This document shows positions 1 through 13,644 of a stretch of 64,000 nt of DNA, one piece after another. This DNA comes from Crotophaga sulcirostris (Eukaryota > Chordata > Aves > Cuculiformes > Crotophagidae). The DNA lies in NCBI GenBank assembly GCA_013397455.1, contig VYZB01000274.1, positions 1,104,614 to 1,168,613 on the forward strand. The letters are read 5' to 3'. The notes beneath the pieces were generated by a model. The model was not told where the DNA came from. It did not search any database and saw only the letters and a list, made by a program, of their open reading frames with translations. The stretch's first letter is position 1, and the number at the start of each line of letters is the position of its first letter. A program made the position numbers and the translations under genes.

Positions 1-370
1 ACTAAAGGAAACTGTTTGCTTGTATCAAGGAGGATACTTGGGATATCTGGAATTAATGGAGGAAAATCCAGGAATGAGATAACAACTGTGAATCGGCAGA
101 CAGCCAATGAGTAGTTTCTAAAGGTTTCTAAAGTCATCTGTGAACGTACTAAGTAAACTCAGAGTGTAACACTTATTTTCATTTAGTGAATTTTACCACC
201 AGATGTTGGGGGTTTTTGTGTAGCAAAAGTGGTGTTTGAAGAGTAATGCCTTTCCCTGTCCTCCCGTCCATTGTGACTGTGGCAAAAGTATCTCATGATG
301 CCCCTAATCTGTCAGAATGTTTTGGGATTTCAGGTACTTAAATGCAGTGATAAATTACTACTGTGGTTAC

Positions 371-1675
371 CAACGAATCATATTATTCAGGATATCCCTA
401 GGGCGAAGATTAATCAGAACGACATTATTCGTGGACTGGGTAAATCTAAGTTATGAAAATTAAATGGAAAATATCTGAAGAATTAGCATAGTAATGAAAT
501 TGTCAAATGGTTTTCTTCTCATTGGAAATTCTACATTGTGTTTTTGGAAGGATTGGGTTCAACTAAGTCAACTGCTGTTAACACAAAAAGACTGATTATT
601 TTATTTATAATTTGTAAGGACTGGAAAGCAATCTTACCTGATGATGGTGGTATATGAAAAGTTGTTTGGAGCATTGCAGTATACATAAGCATTTCTACAA
701 TTAGTGGGTTGTATAAGAAACTCAAAAGCTTCATACAGGAGGAGACCTGCTGCACGTAAGATAATTGCTAATCCTTTTGTCCTTGTTGACATCATTTAGT
801 AATCTCAAATTTTGGATACCTGAAGGTATCCCAGATCAGTTAGTGGAACATAAAGATATTCTCATTAAAGACCATGAAATATCTCGTTTTTCAAACCAAG
901 GACAAAATAATTTTTGCTCCTTATCAATACATGTATTGCTTTTACTTTATTTTGTTTGGTCTTGGGTTTTTTTATTTTATTTTATTTTATTTTGGTTTGA
1001 TTTTAGACAGCTGACCAGATTCATTTGAATTAAAACATAGGGGAAATACTTTTCTTTTCTCCTCCTTTCTATTTAATCAAATGGTCACTAATAGTACGCT
1101 AAGTGCAGAATTCTAATATAATGCTTGAGAGTAAGTTTTAGCTATCGTCAAGTGCATACTTTTTCAAGATGCAAAATAGGAATTCATACGACCTCCCAGA
1201 AGTCATCTGAAAAAAATGCATGCTCTCCAGAATGTTATCCACAACACAGGAATATCAGCAGCAAGTACTTTCAGTGATAGCTAAAAACTTCAAAATATTT
1301 CTGAATATTAGTTAAAATTTCAAGTTATTTCTGTCAAAAAAATGCAAAAAAAAATTTGAACCACAACCAGAAAAATTATCTTTTTAATATTTTGAAAGCA
1401 AAACATAATGTAATTGGAAACAATATTCTGTAAAATAAAACCCTGACTGCATCAAAATGAAAATAGACTGTTGCATCCGCTCTCTTAAAGATAATATTGT
1501 AGAATGTTTATACTTCTTTAAAAAGATTATAAACATGTGTTTAATTTTCTTCATAAAGTCTGAAATTTTAAACCAGAAACTTACCAGTAGCTATTACTTG
1601 CTTCTGAGTGATGTTTGCTGTTCTATAATTCCAGTACTTATTGGAAAATATGTTGTAGAAACTGATGCTGTCTGA
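371..1675 (-). CDS. candidate three-exon segment of an unrecognised minus-strand gene
   Basis: Three exon-like blocks are seen, in transcription order 1585-1675 (91 bp), 638-746 (109 bp) and 371-445 (75 bp). Each has an AG on its 5' side and a good donor on its 3' side (CTG/GTAAGT, CAG/GTAAGA, TTG/GTAACC). Phases agree: the first ends one base into a codon, the second starts with two bases and ends with two, and the third starts with one. In the first and third blocks only the chosen frame is open. Predicted peptides include SDSISFYNIFSNKYW, LLLYEAFEFLIQPTNCRN and FTQSTNNVVLINLRPRDI. The 75-bp block has four CpGs in CpG-poor surroundings, two of them inside Arg codons. A possible last exon is 183-276, whose phase fits and which ends at a TAA. 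I do not recognise the family. Short open blocks beside consensus splice sites also arise by chance, so this is inference; the gene would continue to higher coordinates. Confidence 0.33.
967..994. repeat. (ATTTT)n simple repeat
   Basis: A T run followed by several ATTTT units forms a short pentanucleotide repeat. It lies in AT-rich non-coding DNA, and no adjacent retroelement body is recognisable. Confidence 0.8.
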
Positions 1676-3961
1676 CTAAATGTTAAGTTTACATATTTCA
1701 AGACATTAAGGCTTAAATTGTATTTTTCAAACACAGAAATGTACTGTAATGAATCCGGTGATTATCCTCTTCAGTCTCTTATGGTTCAAATCAAAAAATA
1801 ATTGAGCAGTGTTTGGAGTAAAATACTTCAATATGGCAAGCTTGAAAGTTCTTAGATAATTCATACTTGTGTATAAGATCATGTGCTTGAATTTTTTTGC
1901 TAGTTTGGTACTGGAAGTTTTTTAAGGCTCAAAATGAACTCAATACATTCTGGACGTTATAAGTAGATAGAATGTGTTCTTTTAAAATGATCATAGCTTA
2001 GTTCTAATTCTGCTATTTTACATACTGTAAGTGCTGATAACAGTGTGAAGTCAGTGGAAATCACACCACATTACTGAAATACTAAATTGATTGCTGGCAG
2101 AATTTTCCTCTTCAAAAGATAACTGAAGTCAGTTATGTAGGTTGACATAGGTTGTCACAGAAGAATTGTTGAACATTCAAGGAAGAGGAAAATAAGTCCA
2201 CTTGGAGAAGCAGAGGGCAGGGTAGAACGTATGTGAAGAGGAGTAAAGCATAGCACTGAGAGTTTGGTTTCGTATTATTTTGCTTGTGAAACAAAGAGGA
2301 TTCAGATCTTAGAGCCAAACCGTGCTCTTCCTTCACTCTGCTTGCAAATCTCTGACAGTCAAAAATACTTTGACTTTTGCACAGCTTCTAAATAACATGT
2401 ACGCATGACTTGTCTAGACTCCTGGGCTTCTGGAGGGATTATGTGCTGTGGTCATTGTCTGCCTGACCTAAAAATCCCTTATCTATAGTTATTGAATATT
2501 TGACTTTTTGCAAGCTAGGCTAAATGTAACCATATAAACTGCTCTTCAATTTATTGTCATTTGCAGAAGCTGAACTGACTTTGGAAATACGAGTCCTGCG
2601 AAGATCTATCTTTGTAAATAGAAGTAGTAAGCCATTTATGATTAAATTTCAAACTGTTAAGTGTTACTCTGCAATACTGTATGGCTAAAGGCAAAATGTC
2701 ATGCTAGATGTGTGTTGCAGTGTTATTTTTGCTTTACTTTGAATAGCAAGCTGTTTAGATGCACCAATGCAAGTGCTGAAGAAGGAAGTGTTTCTTCAGC
2801 TGACTCATTCCTTAAGTTTCAGTTGCTGATGCTTCTGACGCTCCTGTTGCTGATCCCTGTCTCAAACTGGAATTCCAGTCTATTAAAAAGGTTGATAAAG
2901 ATTCAGGAGCACTCAGATAAACCAGACAGATTTTCCAGTGTCTGTTTCCTGCAAAGCAGTTTCAGACTTGCCTCTTCATTACCAGACTCTTGAGTTGCTG
3001 AAGAGTGAGGGAAGTCTTGATAAATCCATCTAATTACAGGCACCAGAAGAAGGAGCAAATGGTTATGGCTTTCCCTCAGACAGGGTTCCTAGCATCTTTC
3101 CAAGACCTGTCTGTGCATTTGTTCTCTAAATGCTTATCAATAAAAGGAAGTCTTCAGAAATGGCAGCTCTGGTTGTGCATCCCGAAGGAAAGCAGCTCAG
3201 CCCATTCCATGGTTGCACTGGGCAATGCTTGGCCAGGATACATGCATCAGACCAGAAACACCATCCCCTGTGCCATCCCCAGGGCACTCATTCCAGCCTT
3301 AGTGTCAGTTCTCACCTCTCCAGGTACCTGTCCTGAGCACCTACAACAGTCACACCTTGACAATGGAGGGAGCTTATCTGGCTTACAGGTTTTAAAATTT
3401 GGATTACTTTCACTTGACTTGTCTGGTTGGAAGAAAGATGGTGAGGTTAGAAGGAATTTTCTGGGGCCCTCTTCTTCTATCAGAAAAGTAAATATTTGTC
3501 TTAGAATATGATGAACAGCTATCTGGATGTGTTTCTAATAGTGCGTGGATTTGCCACTAGTCTTAGACAAGGACCTGCTGTTTCAACAGACATAACAGAG
3601 TGAATCAAATCTCTCTGTTTGCCTTGAGCTATTCAGCCAAAAGGATCTGGCCTTCACACCTCGGGAGTTGGGCACAAGTCTAAGGATGATAAATTTTGCT
3701 GTAGCTGTCTAAGATATTTTGATTTATAAAACATACATTAGTGAAGGTCATTGTGTTTGCAGTCATGGGAAGTTTAACATTGTTAAAAGAGTTCTGCAGT
3801 GTGAATAGTGGCATTCAATTTATGTACTCACGTGTAACATCTGTCAAGCTGGAAAGGCAAACAAAGCTATGCAAGACAGATGAAATTGGAAAGATGTGCT
3901 GAAGGGGGTGATTGCCTTTGTTCACAGGCCTTTAGATTGCCATAAAAGAAGAAAAATTAAC

Positions 3962-3977
3962 AAAAAAAAAAAAAAAA
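3962..3977. repeat. poly-A run within an A-rich patch
   Basis: Sixteen consecutive A residues are followed by about 45 bases of A-rich sequence with scattered C. No recognisable retrocopy lies upstream, so I treat it as simple sequence, not as a processed-pseudogene tail. Confidence 0.75.
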
Positions 3978-5849
3978 CAAAACGAAATAAAACACTCACC
4001 AAACAAACAAAAAGAAAAAACAAAACCCGGAGTGAGAATCTGGCATAAGCTTGCAGAAGGCAACCTTTCTACATATGCACACTGAGATATACGTAGGGTG
4101 GAGGGAGGAAAATGAAAGGACTGAGAAGCAAATGGTGAATATGGCTTGTTTGGGGTCATAAGGAAAGTGAACAGCAAAACCCTTCCCACCCCTAATATGA
4201 AACTTTACCACTAAGCTGGAAGGTTATAAAGCTGCTTTGTCCCTGCAGCATTCCTACAAACCACTGTACTAGATGAATTACTTCATGTTGAGAGAGAGGA
4301 AAAAGGTACATTTCTGTCAATTAAAATGTTCCCTATCATGGACACTGCTTTCCACTTAAAGTAACAATCATGCAGGATACATTTTTTATTAACCCATCTG
4401 CAGCAATAAAAATCTTAGCATAAGGATTAAACTTTACAACTGATGAGTAAGTGTCATTGTGTGACATATTGTGGACTATTAAACTTTCAGCATTCTGTTG
4501 TAATGAGATAAAACCAGGGGAGTGCACAGATGGCAAACATACTGTTCATTGCATGTCTCCAGTACCTGTTCAGTCCAATCTCACTTCTTTCTCTTTATAC
4601 ACATAGTTCATTTCATCTGATGTTTTAATCTCCTTTTGTCTCTTTGATTAATGAAGAGTGTGTATGTGCTGTGTTAAGGGACAAAAGCCAAGATCTTGTT
4701 TCCAAGCCTTTTTAAAATTTATAAGGGGACAATCTTGTAGAATGTCAACGAAGCAAAGGGAAAAATGAAAGAAGAAGGAAAAAATGGTAAAAATGGATAA
4801 GGAGAAAAAATACAAAAGATACAAAGTAAATGAGTGATAAAACACAACAAGATCAAGACACAATAAAACACAAAAATAACCGAAGAGAGGTGCAGAAGTT
4901 GAGAATCCAGGCAAGGCAAATATCGTGGAAGTGATCCAATAAGTTAAATTTAAGTACAAAAAACACATATTCAGTTTTGATGTTTCATCCTTACTTTAAT
5001 TGTGTCTTGTTCAATTGTAATAGCTTTGTGAGACAGAGCTTTCCTATGGGCGTTATACTGGGATCTAATTTTTTATTAGTAACAATCTGCTGGTGAATAT
5101 CCTTGATGGCTTCCTTTCCCATCCCACTTTGGGATAAGCTAACAGGGAAAGTGAATCTGCAGCTATACAAGGATAACTCCTGTGAAAATTCATATCTAAA
5201 GTGTTGAAAATTTCAGTCCGGGGAAAAAGAAAGATTTAAAATGTCAACTAGGAGTTTCAACACTGTGGATCATTTGTTTAGGGACAAGCTTCCCTCTGGA
5301 AAAATGAAGTAGTTTAGTGGATGATGAGGAAGTACTGTGAGTTTCAGCTCTGCTTAACTGGCTCAGTTGTCACAGAAATCTGTGGTCACAGCAGATCTTA
5401 GAAATCCCAGTAAAGATTAAGATATCACATACACAGAAGTTATATAAAGATGGACTAATTGAATTTTTGGGGACATAAAACAGAACTGTTCCACTTGACT
5501 TAGTCACCTCCTTAGAATTGTGCTTAATCAAAAGAACCAGAGTCTGATCCGGACAGCACCTTAATCAAGTATCAGATATATCATTTAAAAAATCGGTACC
5601 TATTAAATGAACTTTCTAAACTTTTTTTTTTACGGCTTATTTTGGTTTGGTTTTGGTTTACATCGGAAAATGTATCAGTACATACTTAAACAGGAGTCTT
5701 CTAACAGGAAATACAGGCTTTTATAGAGGACTGGGTTTTTTTTCCTGTACTGTGAGAGTTTTTTCCAGTAACTTAATCATGTCTTGGATTTGATTATCAT
5801 ATGTTAGTGTATCCTAAATAGGGAAATGGATGAAATGCTGAACCTGACT

Positions 5850-5898
5850 GAATATTATTGAATATTACTGATTGCAATGGAATACTACTGAATGCAAT
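5850..5898. repeat. short degenerate tandem repeat, period about 20 bp
   Basis: Two adjacent units of about 20 bp share the pattern GAATAyTACTGAwTGCAAT, and a shorter partial unit precedes them. The copies differ at about two positions. Confidence 0.6.
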
Positions 5899-8800
5899 AT
5901 ACCTTTTCTCTCTATTTCACTGCTATATTCAGTAAGGGTGCTCCTTCAGTCCATGAAAGTGACATGTCATTTCAGTCATGAAGTGACAACAGCAAGTTTT
6001 AGGAAGCCCATTATCAACTTGCCTAATGCTTCCATGCTGCAATCACTCATCTATCATTTCAGCAGCTAAACATAAATGTGACATCTGTTTGATCTAATTC
6101 AAATCACCATCCAGAACCTCTCTGCACACAATTTATCCTGTTTACAATATCAATTGCCCAGCGAATATGCCATTTCCATAAACTTAATGAAGTTATTTAT
6201 TATAAGGAAAATAACATTAAAGAAGTAAGTGTCACTCCCTTAACAGGCTTGCAGCCAGCTTTTGGAACCTGCAAGGCCATTTTCCCATGTGTTTATCTAA
6301 ATAATTCCCCCCAATTGTCTATGAGATTCCTGACTGCAGCTCTAAGAATAAGCCTTGATGAGTTTCTAAATCAGCATTAAACAGATGGAATTACAGTTAT
6401 ATCCTACTACTGCATTGGATTGTATTATAGCAAAAAATTGCCAGTGTTCACTAGGGACTCAGCCATTCTATTTTCCCTGATTTTCCTCATTACATCTCAT
6501 AATTAATATGATAGGTGCTTATAGAACATTTCAACACCAGCCTTTCAAAATAAGGTTCTGTCTAAACTGTATTAGAGTAATCTTAAGCTCATGCACCATT
6601 TTTTCCATAGATATGCAAAGCCTATAGTCTCAGTTAAACAGCATGCCAAAACTGGTACAGACTATAAGCAAACCTACAATTTTTTCTACATATGAGTCAA
6701 AAAAGAGAGATACATATTTTCAAACTTCGACTTTTGTCTTCTTTTGTATTTCTTCTTTATGAATAAGGGAATGGCATCTTTTTTTTTTTCTGGTAAAGCA
6801 CGACATTATTTTCCATAAATATGTTTTGACTCAGTTATAGTATACTGAAAACATTCAATACTACGTGGTATAGAAATCAGCACAGGACAGTCCTTTCACT
6901 ATCATTTTTACAGTTTTCAGCATGAGTCCATGACAACTACACAGCTGGTAAAGAGCTGTATTCCATAATCCGTGAAGAATGTGTGCTGGAGACACAGAAA
7001 CACACCATGTTTGAGACACTCCAATTGCTGTGGATATAATTGAAAGCTAGAATTTTAAATTGAGACACGGTTAAAGACAGTAATTATGAGTTAGCGGAAA
7101 TAAATTCAGGAAAAATCTTCTATGACAGCATCTTCAAAGCCAGAAGTGATTCTATTTAGCATGTGACAATGTGGGACAAAAGATTAGTGCACCGAAGACA
7201 GAATATCTTCTTCTGAACATAAAAACTACTTTCCCCTCTGTCAAACTATCTGCCTCTAATAATCATGACCACAGATTTTCAACACTGTGGCTAAGAACAA
7301 ATGTTGATAATTGTTGGAATTTAAGAATTCGTTCTTCTGTGTTGGTTACCCGCATTTTAAATTTTAAAATATACCATTGTAAGGTTTTAATTAATTTTAT
7401 GATAATTTTGCATGAAATACATAAAATGTTATGATGGTATAATAGCTACATGCTTATATAATTTCAATGTAATGTTAAAAATATCTTATGCAATAATTCA
7501 AAACCATTAAAGGAAGCGAGGTGATTTTTTCCCATTTTGAAACTATCATTCCAGGTGACATATTTCTGCAGAGTGGATATTTTTCAGTTTCAACTCATCT
7601 ATATTTATTAATACTAATTACTCCATCAAAAGCAAATTACAGATTCTGTTAAATGTATCTGTCCCCTCAGAAGACAGCACAGAAAAAAAATATATTTATA
7701 TTAGATTAGTAAACGTTTTCAATGTTTCATAATTGACATAGCTTTCAGTGGTTTTTCAGCTACATAAACAATAATAAACAGTATATTGATTATCACAAGT
7801 TGAAATTTTGTTCAATAATAGTATAGGATGTGCTAAACCGTTGCTTTTGAGGCCATAAGCAGCTAAGCTTTTCTTCATTGACTTTAGTGAGATGAAGGCT
7901 TCCACCATGATTATTTATCTATTTAGATCACCTTTCTTCCAAGCAATAACCAGTAACCAGATATTCATTAAAGGTTGCTTACCTTAATCAGTGTTTATTG
8001 AAAATAAGTAGATTTATTTATCTGTTCTGCATTTAAAGAGTGAATGACAGAGTGATTTACTAAATAACCACGGAGGTTTACCAACTAATGTATTTCTAAG
8101 TGGTAAACTCTCATTTGCCCTTCTAACATGTTTTCAGTTTCAGCCTATTTCTTGTATCTACAACAACTGCAAGTCAAATATGGGCTAACCCAAAGCCTGT
8201 TGAAATAACTACAGAGGCATTTATCTCAGCCTTTCTCTTACTGGGGAAACAGCAGCACTGGGACTGGAGATTTTTCTACAGTGTGCTGCTAGAACCATGT
8301 TCAGTACATACACTTTACCATGGTAGATTATTTAAGGTGACTCTAGTCATGTTTGTATGTATTTTAATGGATGTTGTAAACTGCTTGTAGAACAATGCTC
8401 ATATCATTCATGAAGTGGTTATAATTGTGAAAAGAACTGCACACCAGACATAGCTCTCTTGGATTTGGGGAGAAATAATGGGAGACAATGAATCTTAAGG
8501 CTGCAAGAGCTGAGGTTCACAGTTCTACAAACACTGAAAGCCAAGAAGTTCTGAACGGTCAGTGTTCAGATGTGAGTTAATATTAGCAAAATTGCCATGG
8601 GTGTATTGTTTGTGTTCTCTGTTGTTTATGAAGTAACCTGCTTTTACTGTGATCATTTAGATTTTCAACCAGGAAAAAAAAAACGTAAGGAAGGAGGGGA
8701 AGAAGAATGTTTAATCCATCATGAGTAAAGCTATATTCTTGGCATTGTGAGAAAGAGACAGTCATGTAGTCCTAATGGTCAGTGGCAATTCTTTAACAGA

Positions 8801-11800
8801 GATTGTTTCAGCTGCAAGCTGTGCATTCATTTAAGGACTTGTCATTTAGAACATACTTCAGTGCTAATCCTGATTTGCATAGTGAGGTGGTTTTAACTCA
8901 GACGTGTGAAGTGCAGAATACAAATGTTTCCACAAATTGATTTTCTTTCTTAGACTATTTGCATTCAGCATCTCAACTATAACTGCTGGTGCAGGGGATG
9001 CACAGTCAGCAAAATTCTGGCACAAGTAAATAAAAAATGGAAGGCGGGAGAGGGAGGGATTTAATGACACTCTAAGTGACTTATGGGTACAGATCCTTTT
9101 CAAAAGTGATTTAGTTAAACTCCTCAACCACTGATTTTCAGGAAGTTGTAGGCTTCTTAGGGAACGGTAGCTACTTATTTTTTAAATGCTGGTGATGTCT
9201 CCTAGTTCACTTTTGTTATTTAATATAGAGCAGGAAAACACCTGAGGTTTCTTCCTAAATCCTAAACTCTCTTTATATTATAAAAGTGTAAGAACAATTC
9301 TAATTTTGCCCTGGGAGACAAGTACATAGAGAACCAATAACAAGGTGCACCTTTAGGTTGAAAAACACCAGGAACTTACAGCAGATCGTGAACTTGGCTG
9401 CTGAGGCAGCAGCATCACTCCAGCACATTTTAAAAGGAAGGTCAGAACCTATGTGTCTGGAAACCTCAGCTGAGTGACCGTGTCCTGTGTAGGCAAAGTA
9501 TTTACAGGAAGACGTGGAACACCTTCAGGAGGTCCATGACCATGCTTGGAGGAAAGACTGAAAGAGTAGGGATTGTTTAAACAACAGAACGATATCCTAG
9601 AGGAGACAAGAAAATATTCAAATATTTAAAATGCTGCTAAGAAGAGGAATGAAACAGATTATTGTTGAAATCCCATGTGAAAAATAGGAAGTGATAAATC
9701 TAAAGTAGAAAGGGAGATTTCAGGTCATTGTACATCACAGTGGGGTGAGTTAAAGATGGATTAGGTTGGACAGAGTGGGATCTCTGAGTGCTGAAGGTTC
9801 AAAAAGAAAGATCAGGAAAACAACTGTGTTTTTTCCATCATTATAATCCCAAAAAGCCTCTCAGAGCTGTGTTATCTTCTTACCCCAGACAGACATTACT
9901 GTGTTGTGAGATGCAAAGAATTGTTAAATCCACTAGGAATCAGCTGAAGAGTAGCTGAACCTGGGGACACAATTTTTGTTGCTTTAAATTGTGCCCTTAT
10001 GTATTTCCCATTTTCGTTTTTTGCACCAGAGACACTATGAGGATGGGCTTGACTCCAGAATCAGAGCTGGTGACTGTCAGCTTCACTTCACAGTCCCACA
10101 TTTCTGTGGAGGTACCTGTGTATGCTCAAGCAAGGGCACGGAGGAATAGAGCATCAGTGCTAGAAGAATGGGGTACCATAATTCATTGTGGAAGAAGGCA
10201 AATGGAAGTGGCCACTGGAGGGCTCTGATTGACCAAGCCCATCAGGGCTTTAAGACAGGTAAACATTGCTGTCTTGTTCATTTGGTAACAGGCAATAAGA
10301 AGGGATGATGTTGAGAGGGTCAAGTATAGAACTGGGTGGCAACTTGCTGACTTGGGTGGTAACTTGCTAAAGCTCTGACTTCTTATTCTCATCATCTCTG
10401 TTGTAATCAGAATAAGAAGAAGTAGAATTCAATCGCTGCTATGAAATGGCCTAATTTTATAAAGACAGAATGAATAGCACAATTTATACATCTGCACTTC
10501 ACTTTTATAGTCGAAACATTGCCATTCTAGGAGGACATGGCAAATTGTCGTTTCATTTTTTTATACCATAAGTCACTGCAACTTTTTCCTCTCCTTGTAA
10601 AGTTAACAAGTAGTAAACTTCAGAAAGGAGAAGGATGCAGTAGAAATATTCCTTAATCTTATCAGGTTTTGGAACAGTATATGAGATTAACAAATATCTG
10701 CTATTATTATCTTTTGTCTCTTTTCCCCCAAGCTGTTGCTATGAGTAACCTCTTGAAGTGGAAAATATAATCTCAGGTTCTTTTTTCTGAAAATTAATGA
10801 AACAAATGCCTTCTTTGAAATTTGTTTGGGACACAGCAGTTCTAGCTTATCTGAAATGAACTCCCAGATGGTTTACCATATGGGTATTTCCCATGCAAGG
10901 TGGTGGTAAATTCTGTCTGGGAAAGGACAGGAGGACTGAGCACAAATTTTGAAGTACTCGAAGACAACGTACTCCCAATGTTAAACCATATGAGAAAGCA
11001 AGTGCCTCTTGGATGTTGTCATAGAAGTATGGGACTATGCCATGGAAATAAGTGTTTACTTAAGAATATTTTGAAGGTATTTTTATAGAAAATGCCTTTT
11101 TAGGAAGAGACACATAGCAGAATAATTCCTAAATCTCTCTATGGATTTAAGTAGAAGGCAACAAAAATCTGGCTGTCATTTGGACAAATGGAGAGGCAGG
11201 GTGAAGAAATCATGAACAGAAGTGTGTTCTGGGGAAACCATAGAAAGCTGTGGTTGGAGGGAGAGAGCAATTTTCTGGGTAGGTAGGAGCTGAGCAGGAA
11301 CCAGTGAATGGAGACATGTTTCAAGGATGAGAAGTGGAAATTTTGCATTTGGTGGAGGGGATTCAAGAGGAGCCTGCCAGTTCTAGCAATCCAACTGCAC
11401 AGGTGGCCTGTGGGACAAGAACCTCTGGCACTGCAAAGGATATCAGTTTGTTTCATTCAGCACCCACTCCAGGGGGTACTTTACAGGACTGGAGATGTTT
11501 GGACTGTGTGGTGTTGCTGTTGCTGTTTAATCCTTGCAAGAGTGTTTATCCATATGATGCTGTAGTTCTTTCCTAAGTGCATTTTATAAATGATTTGCAG
11601 ACAAGAGGCATTTAATATCAAATTTACATATGTACAGGTCCTTCAGCCCCTCTCTTGTGAAGTTGTATTGGATTTTATAAACTGCCTGTGTGAGATTAAT
11701 ACTACATTTCAGGACAAAAGGCAAGCTCCCAGGTCACAGGAAAACAACACTCTTAATACACTCCTCAGATCTTTCAGGTTTCTGTCTCCTTCCTGAAAAT

Positions 11801-13600
11801 AGGTCCTATGGTTTTAAAGGGAAATGAATCTTCCAGCTGATAAATTGCGATCTTTGAGTACTTGTTACAGAGTGATAAGTCACTTGAGGTAATTCAGGTG
11901 CAAGTAGCCTGTGCACCTGTGCATGATGACTGCTGGTATCTGACGTTAATAAAAAGCAGCACTAAGTATGCCCAAAATTGAACCAGTTATGGCAGCAACC
12001 AAAAGAATTGCTCAACTGTATACACACCAGCCCTAAGCAGTTAATGAATTAACTTTACAATCTACAGCTTGGCAGATAAGAGTGGTAGAAAAAAGAGTAC
12101 AAAATAATTTAATGTTCAGTGGTCATTGCATGTCTGAATGTTTAATTTCTGCTCTGACAAGCTTCCAAGAAAACTGGTTTAGCAGTTTCCAGCTCAATAG
12201 GTTGCCGCAAAAGACTAGAGAAAATAAGTGGTTTCAAATTTCAAAATTGGTTTCATTTCCATGGGGAGTGTTTAAATATTAAAATATTGTTTCAAAAGGC
12301 AGCATTGCTGCAGAAGGTTGAGGTATTTTGCAACCCATAGCATTTGAATGGTTCCTTATAAGATTTGGAATTTTGGTGCTTCATACTAACATTTTCTTCT
12401 GAAAGACAGATTTCTGGTTCAACTAAATTTTCAACAGTGCTTGAAGATCATTCTATTGTCTTTTATGCAGGCAGCTGTACCACAATATTCCTGACTATTT
12501 TGTAGCTGACTCTGTGTTTCCCTAAGAAGCAAGAAAACTTGTTCAATTTTTGTTTAGAGATGACTGAGAGGTACACATCTCTACTGAAAAAAAACAAACA
12601 ACAAACAACCCCCCACCAAAAAAAAATCCTGAAAGAAACCCAATAATAATGATAATGCTAAAATAAAAGTTTTCTGGTGAGGGACAATTTTCTTATTGTT
12701 TCCTGATTGCACCTCAGGTCTTTTGCGTTCCATATGGCCTCCGTGGACAACTTTCTTTTAAGCTCACACACACTACATAAAACACTTTGCTCTTACTGAG
12801 CCGAGACGATGTCTGTGTTATGGTCTTGGAGAAATCTACTTTGTATATCCTTTTTTTCTTGGATAGTTGTTCCTGAAATATTATCTGAAAAACACACTAT
12901 CCATGAACAAGTCAGCTATAATGTTTACATCTCACGGCAAGGTTAACTGTGGAGGACTTAACAGGGACAGGAGAACACAAGATTTCCTCCTCTGAGCTCA
13001 GTGTTATTACTATGCAAGTGCTGTTCCTGGTAGAGCCATACTCAGGTGGATCCATATGAAGTAAGTCTCCTCTTTGATCCATAGATCTCAAAGTTATTAA
13101 TGAAATTAGCTTTGATGTATGTATTTGGCAGAGAAGGATAGAAGTACCCTCCTAGGGTTAAACCCACAATTTTCAAATGCATTACACTCCCAGGATGAAT
13201 ATAGTTCTTTACAAAACAGCACAGCAGGTAGAAATTTGGAAGAAGGTTTCCTCACATCAAAAGATTTCAAGAAACTTGATTTTAGCAGGAAATCATCCAG
13301 ATAAGCCTCTAATGGGTTTGTTTTTAGAATTTAAGAATTATGAGACCTGGAGGAGGATGTTGTACAGCTGTTCCCACCTGGGAGGTACTTCTGTTACATT
13401 TCACTTTTAGTTTCTAGATAATTTATGGAACCACCAGCGTCTCATTTTCCTAAATGCTAGAAGAGGAGAAAGAGGCAGGCTCGCCTTCAGTTCCCATTAC
13501 TGGTTCAGCATGATATGGCCTTGATAGGAGAGCTGGAAGAAGAAAGTAAAGCCTAAATTCTCTTCAGGCAGTGGTAGAAAACGCTTAAAGGTTTTGTTTT

Positions 13601-13644
13601 GCTAGAACACCAAATAGGCATTTCCACATATGTGTGAGCTCTTT
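13601..13644 (+). repeat. 44-bp dispersed direct repeat, copy 1
   Basis: This segment recurs at 17667-17710 in the same orientation with a single A/G difference. It starts GCTAGAACACC, contains the palindrome CACATATGTG and ends GAGCTCTTT. Similarity stops abruptly on both sides. I do not recognise the family. Confidence 0.85.

Noticed and set aside
1776..1795. GGTTCAAAT resembling a tRNA B box
   Set aside because: No A box at the right distance and no cloverleaf can be formed.
3005..3511. Longest ordinary open frame (168 codons, plus strand)
   Set aside because: No recognisable domain, no initiation or splice context, and overlapping frames are equally open. Consistent with chance.
9540..9790. 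Possible very old CR1 fragment (GGATTGTTTAAACAACAG..., then AGGAAGTGATA)
   Set aside because: Word order loosely resembles the CR1 coding region, but no continuous peptide motif survives, so I could not support it.
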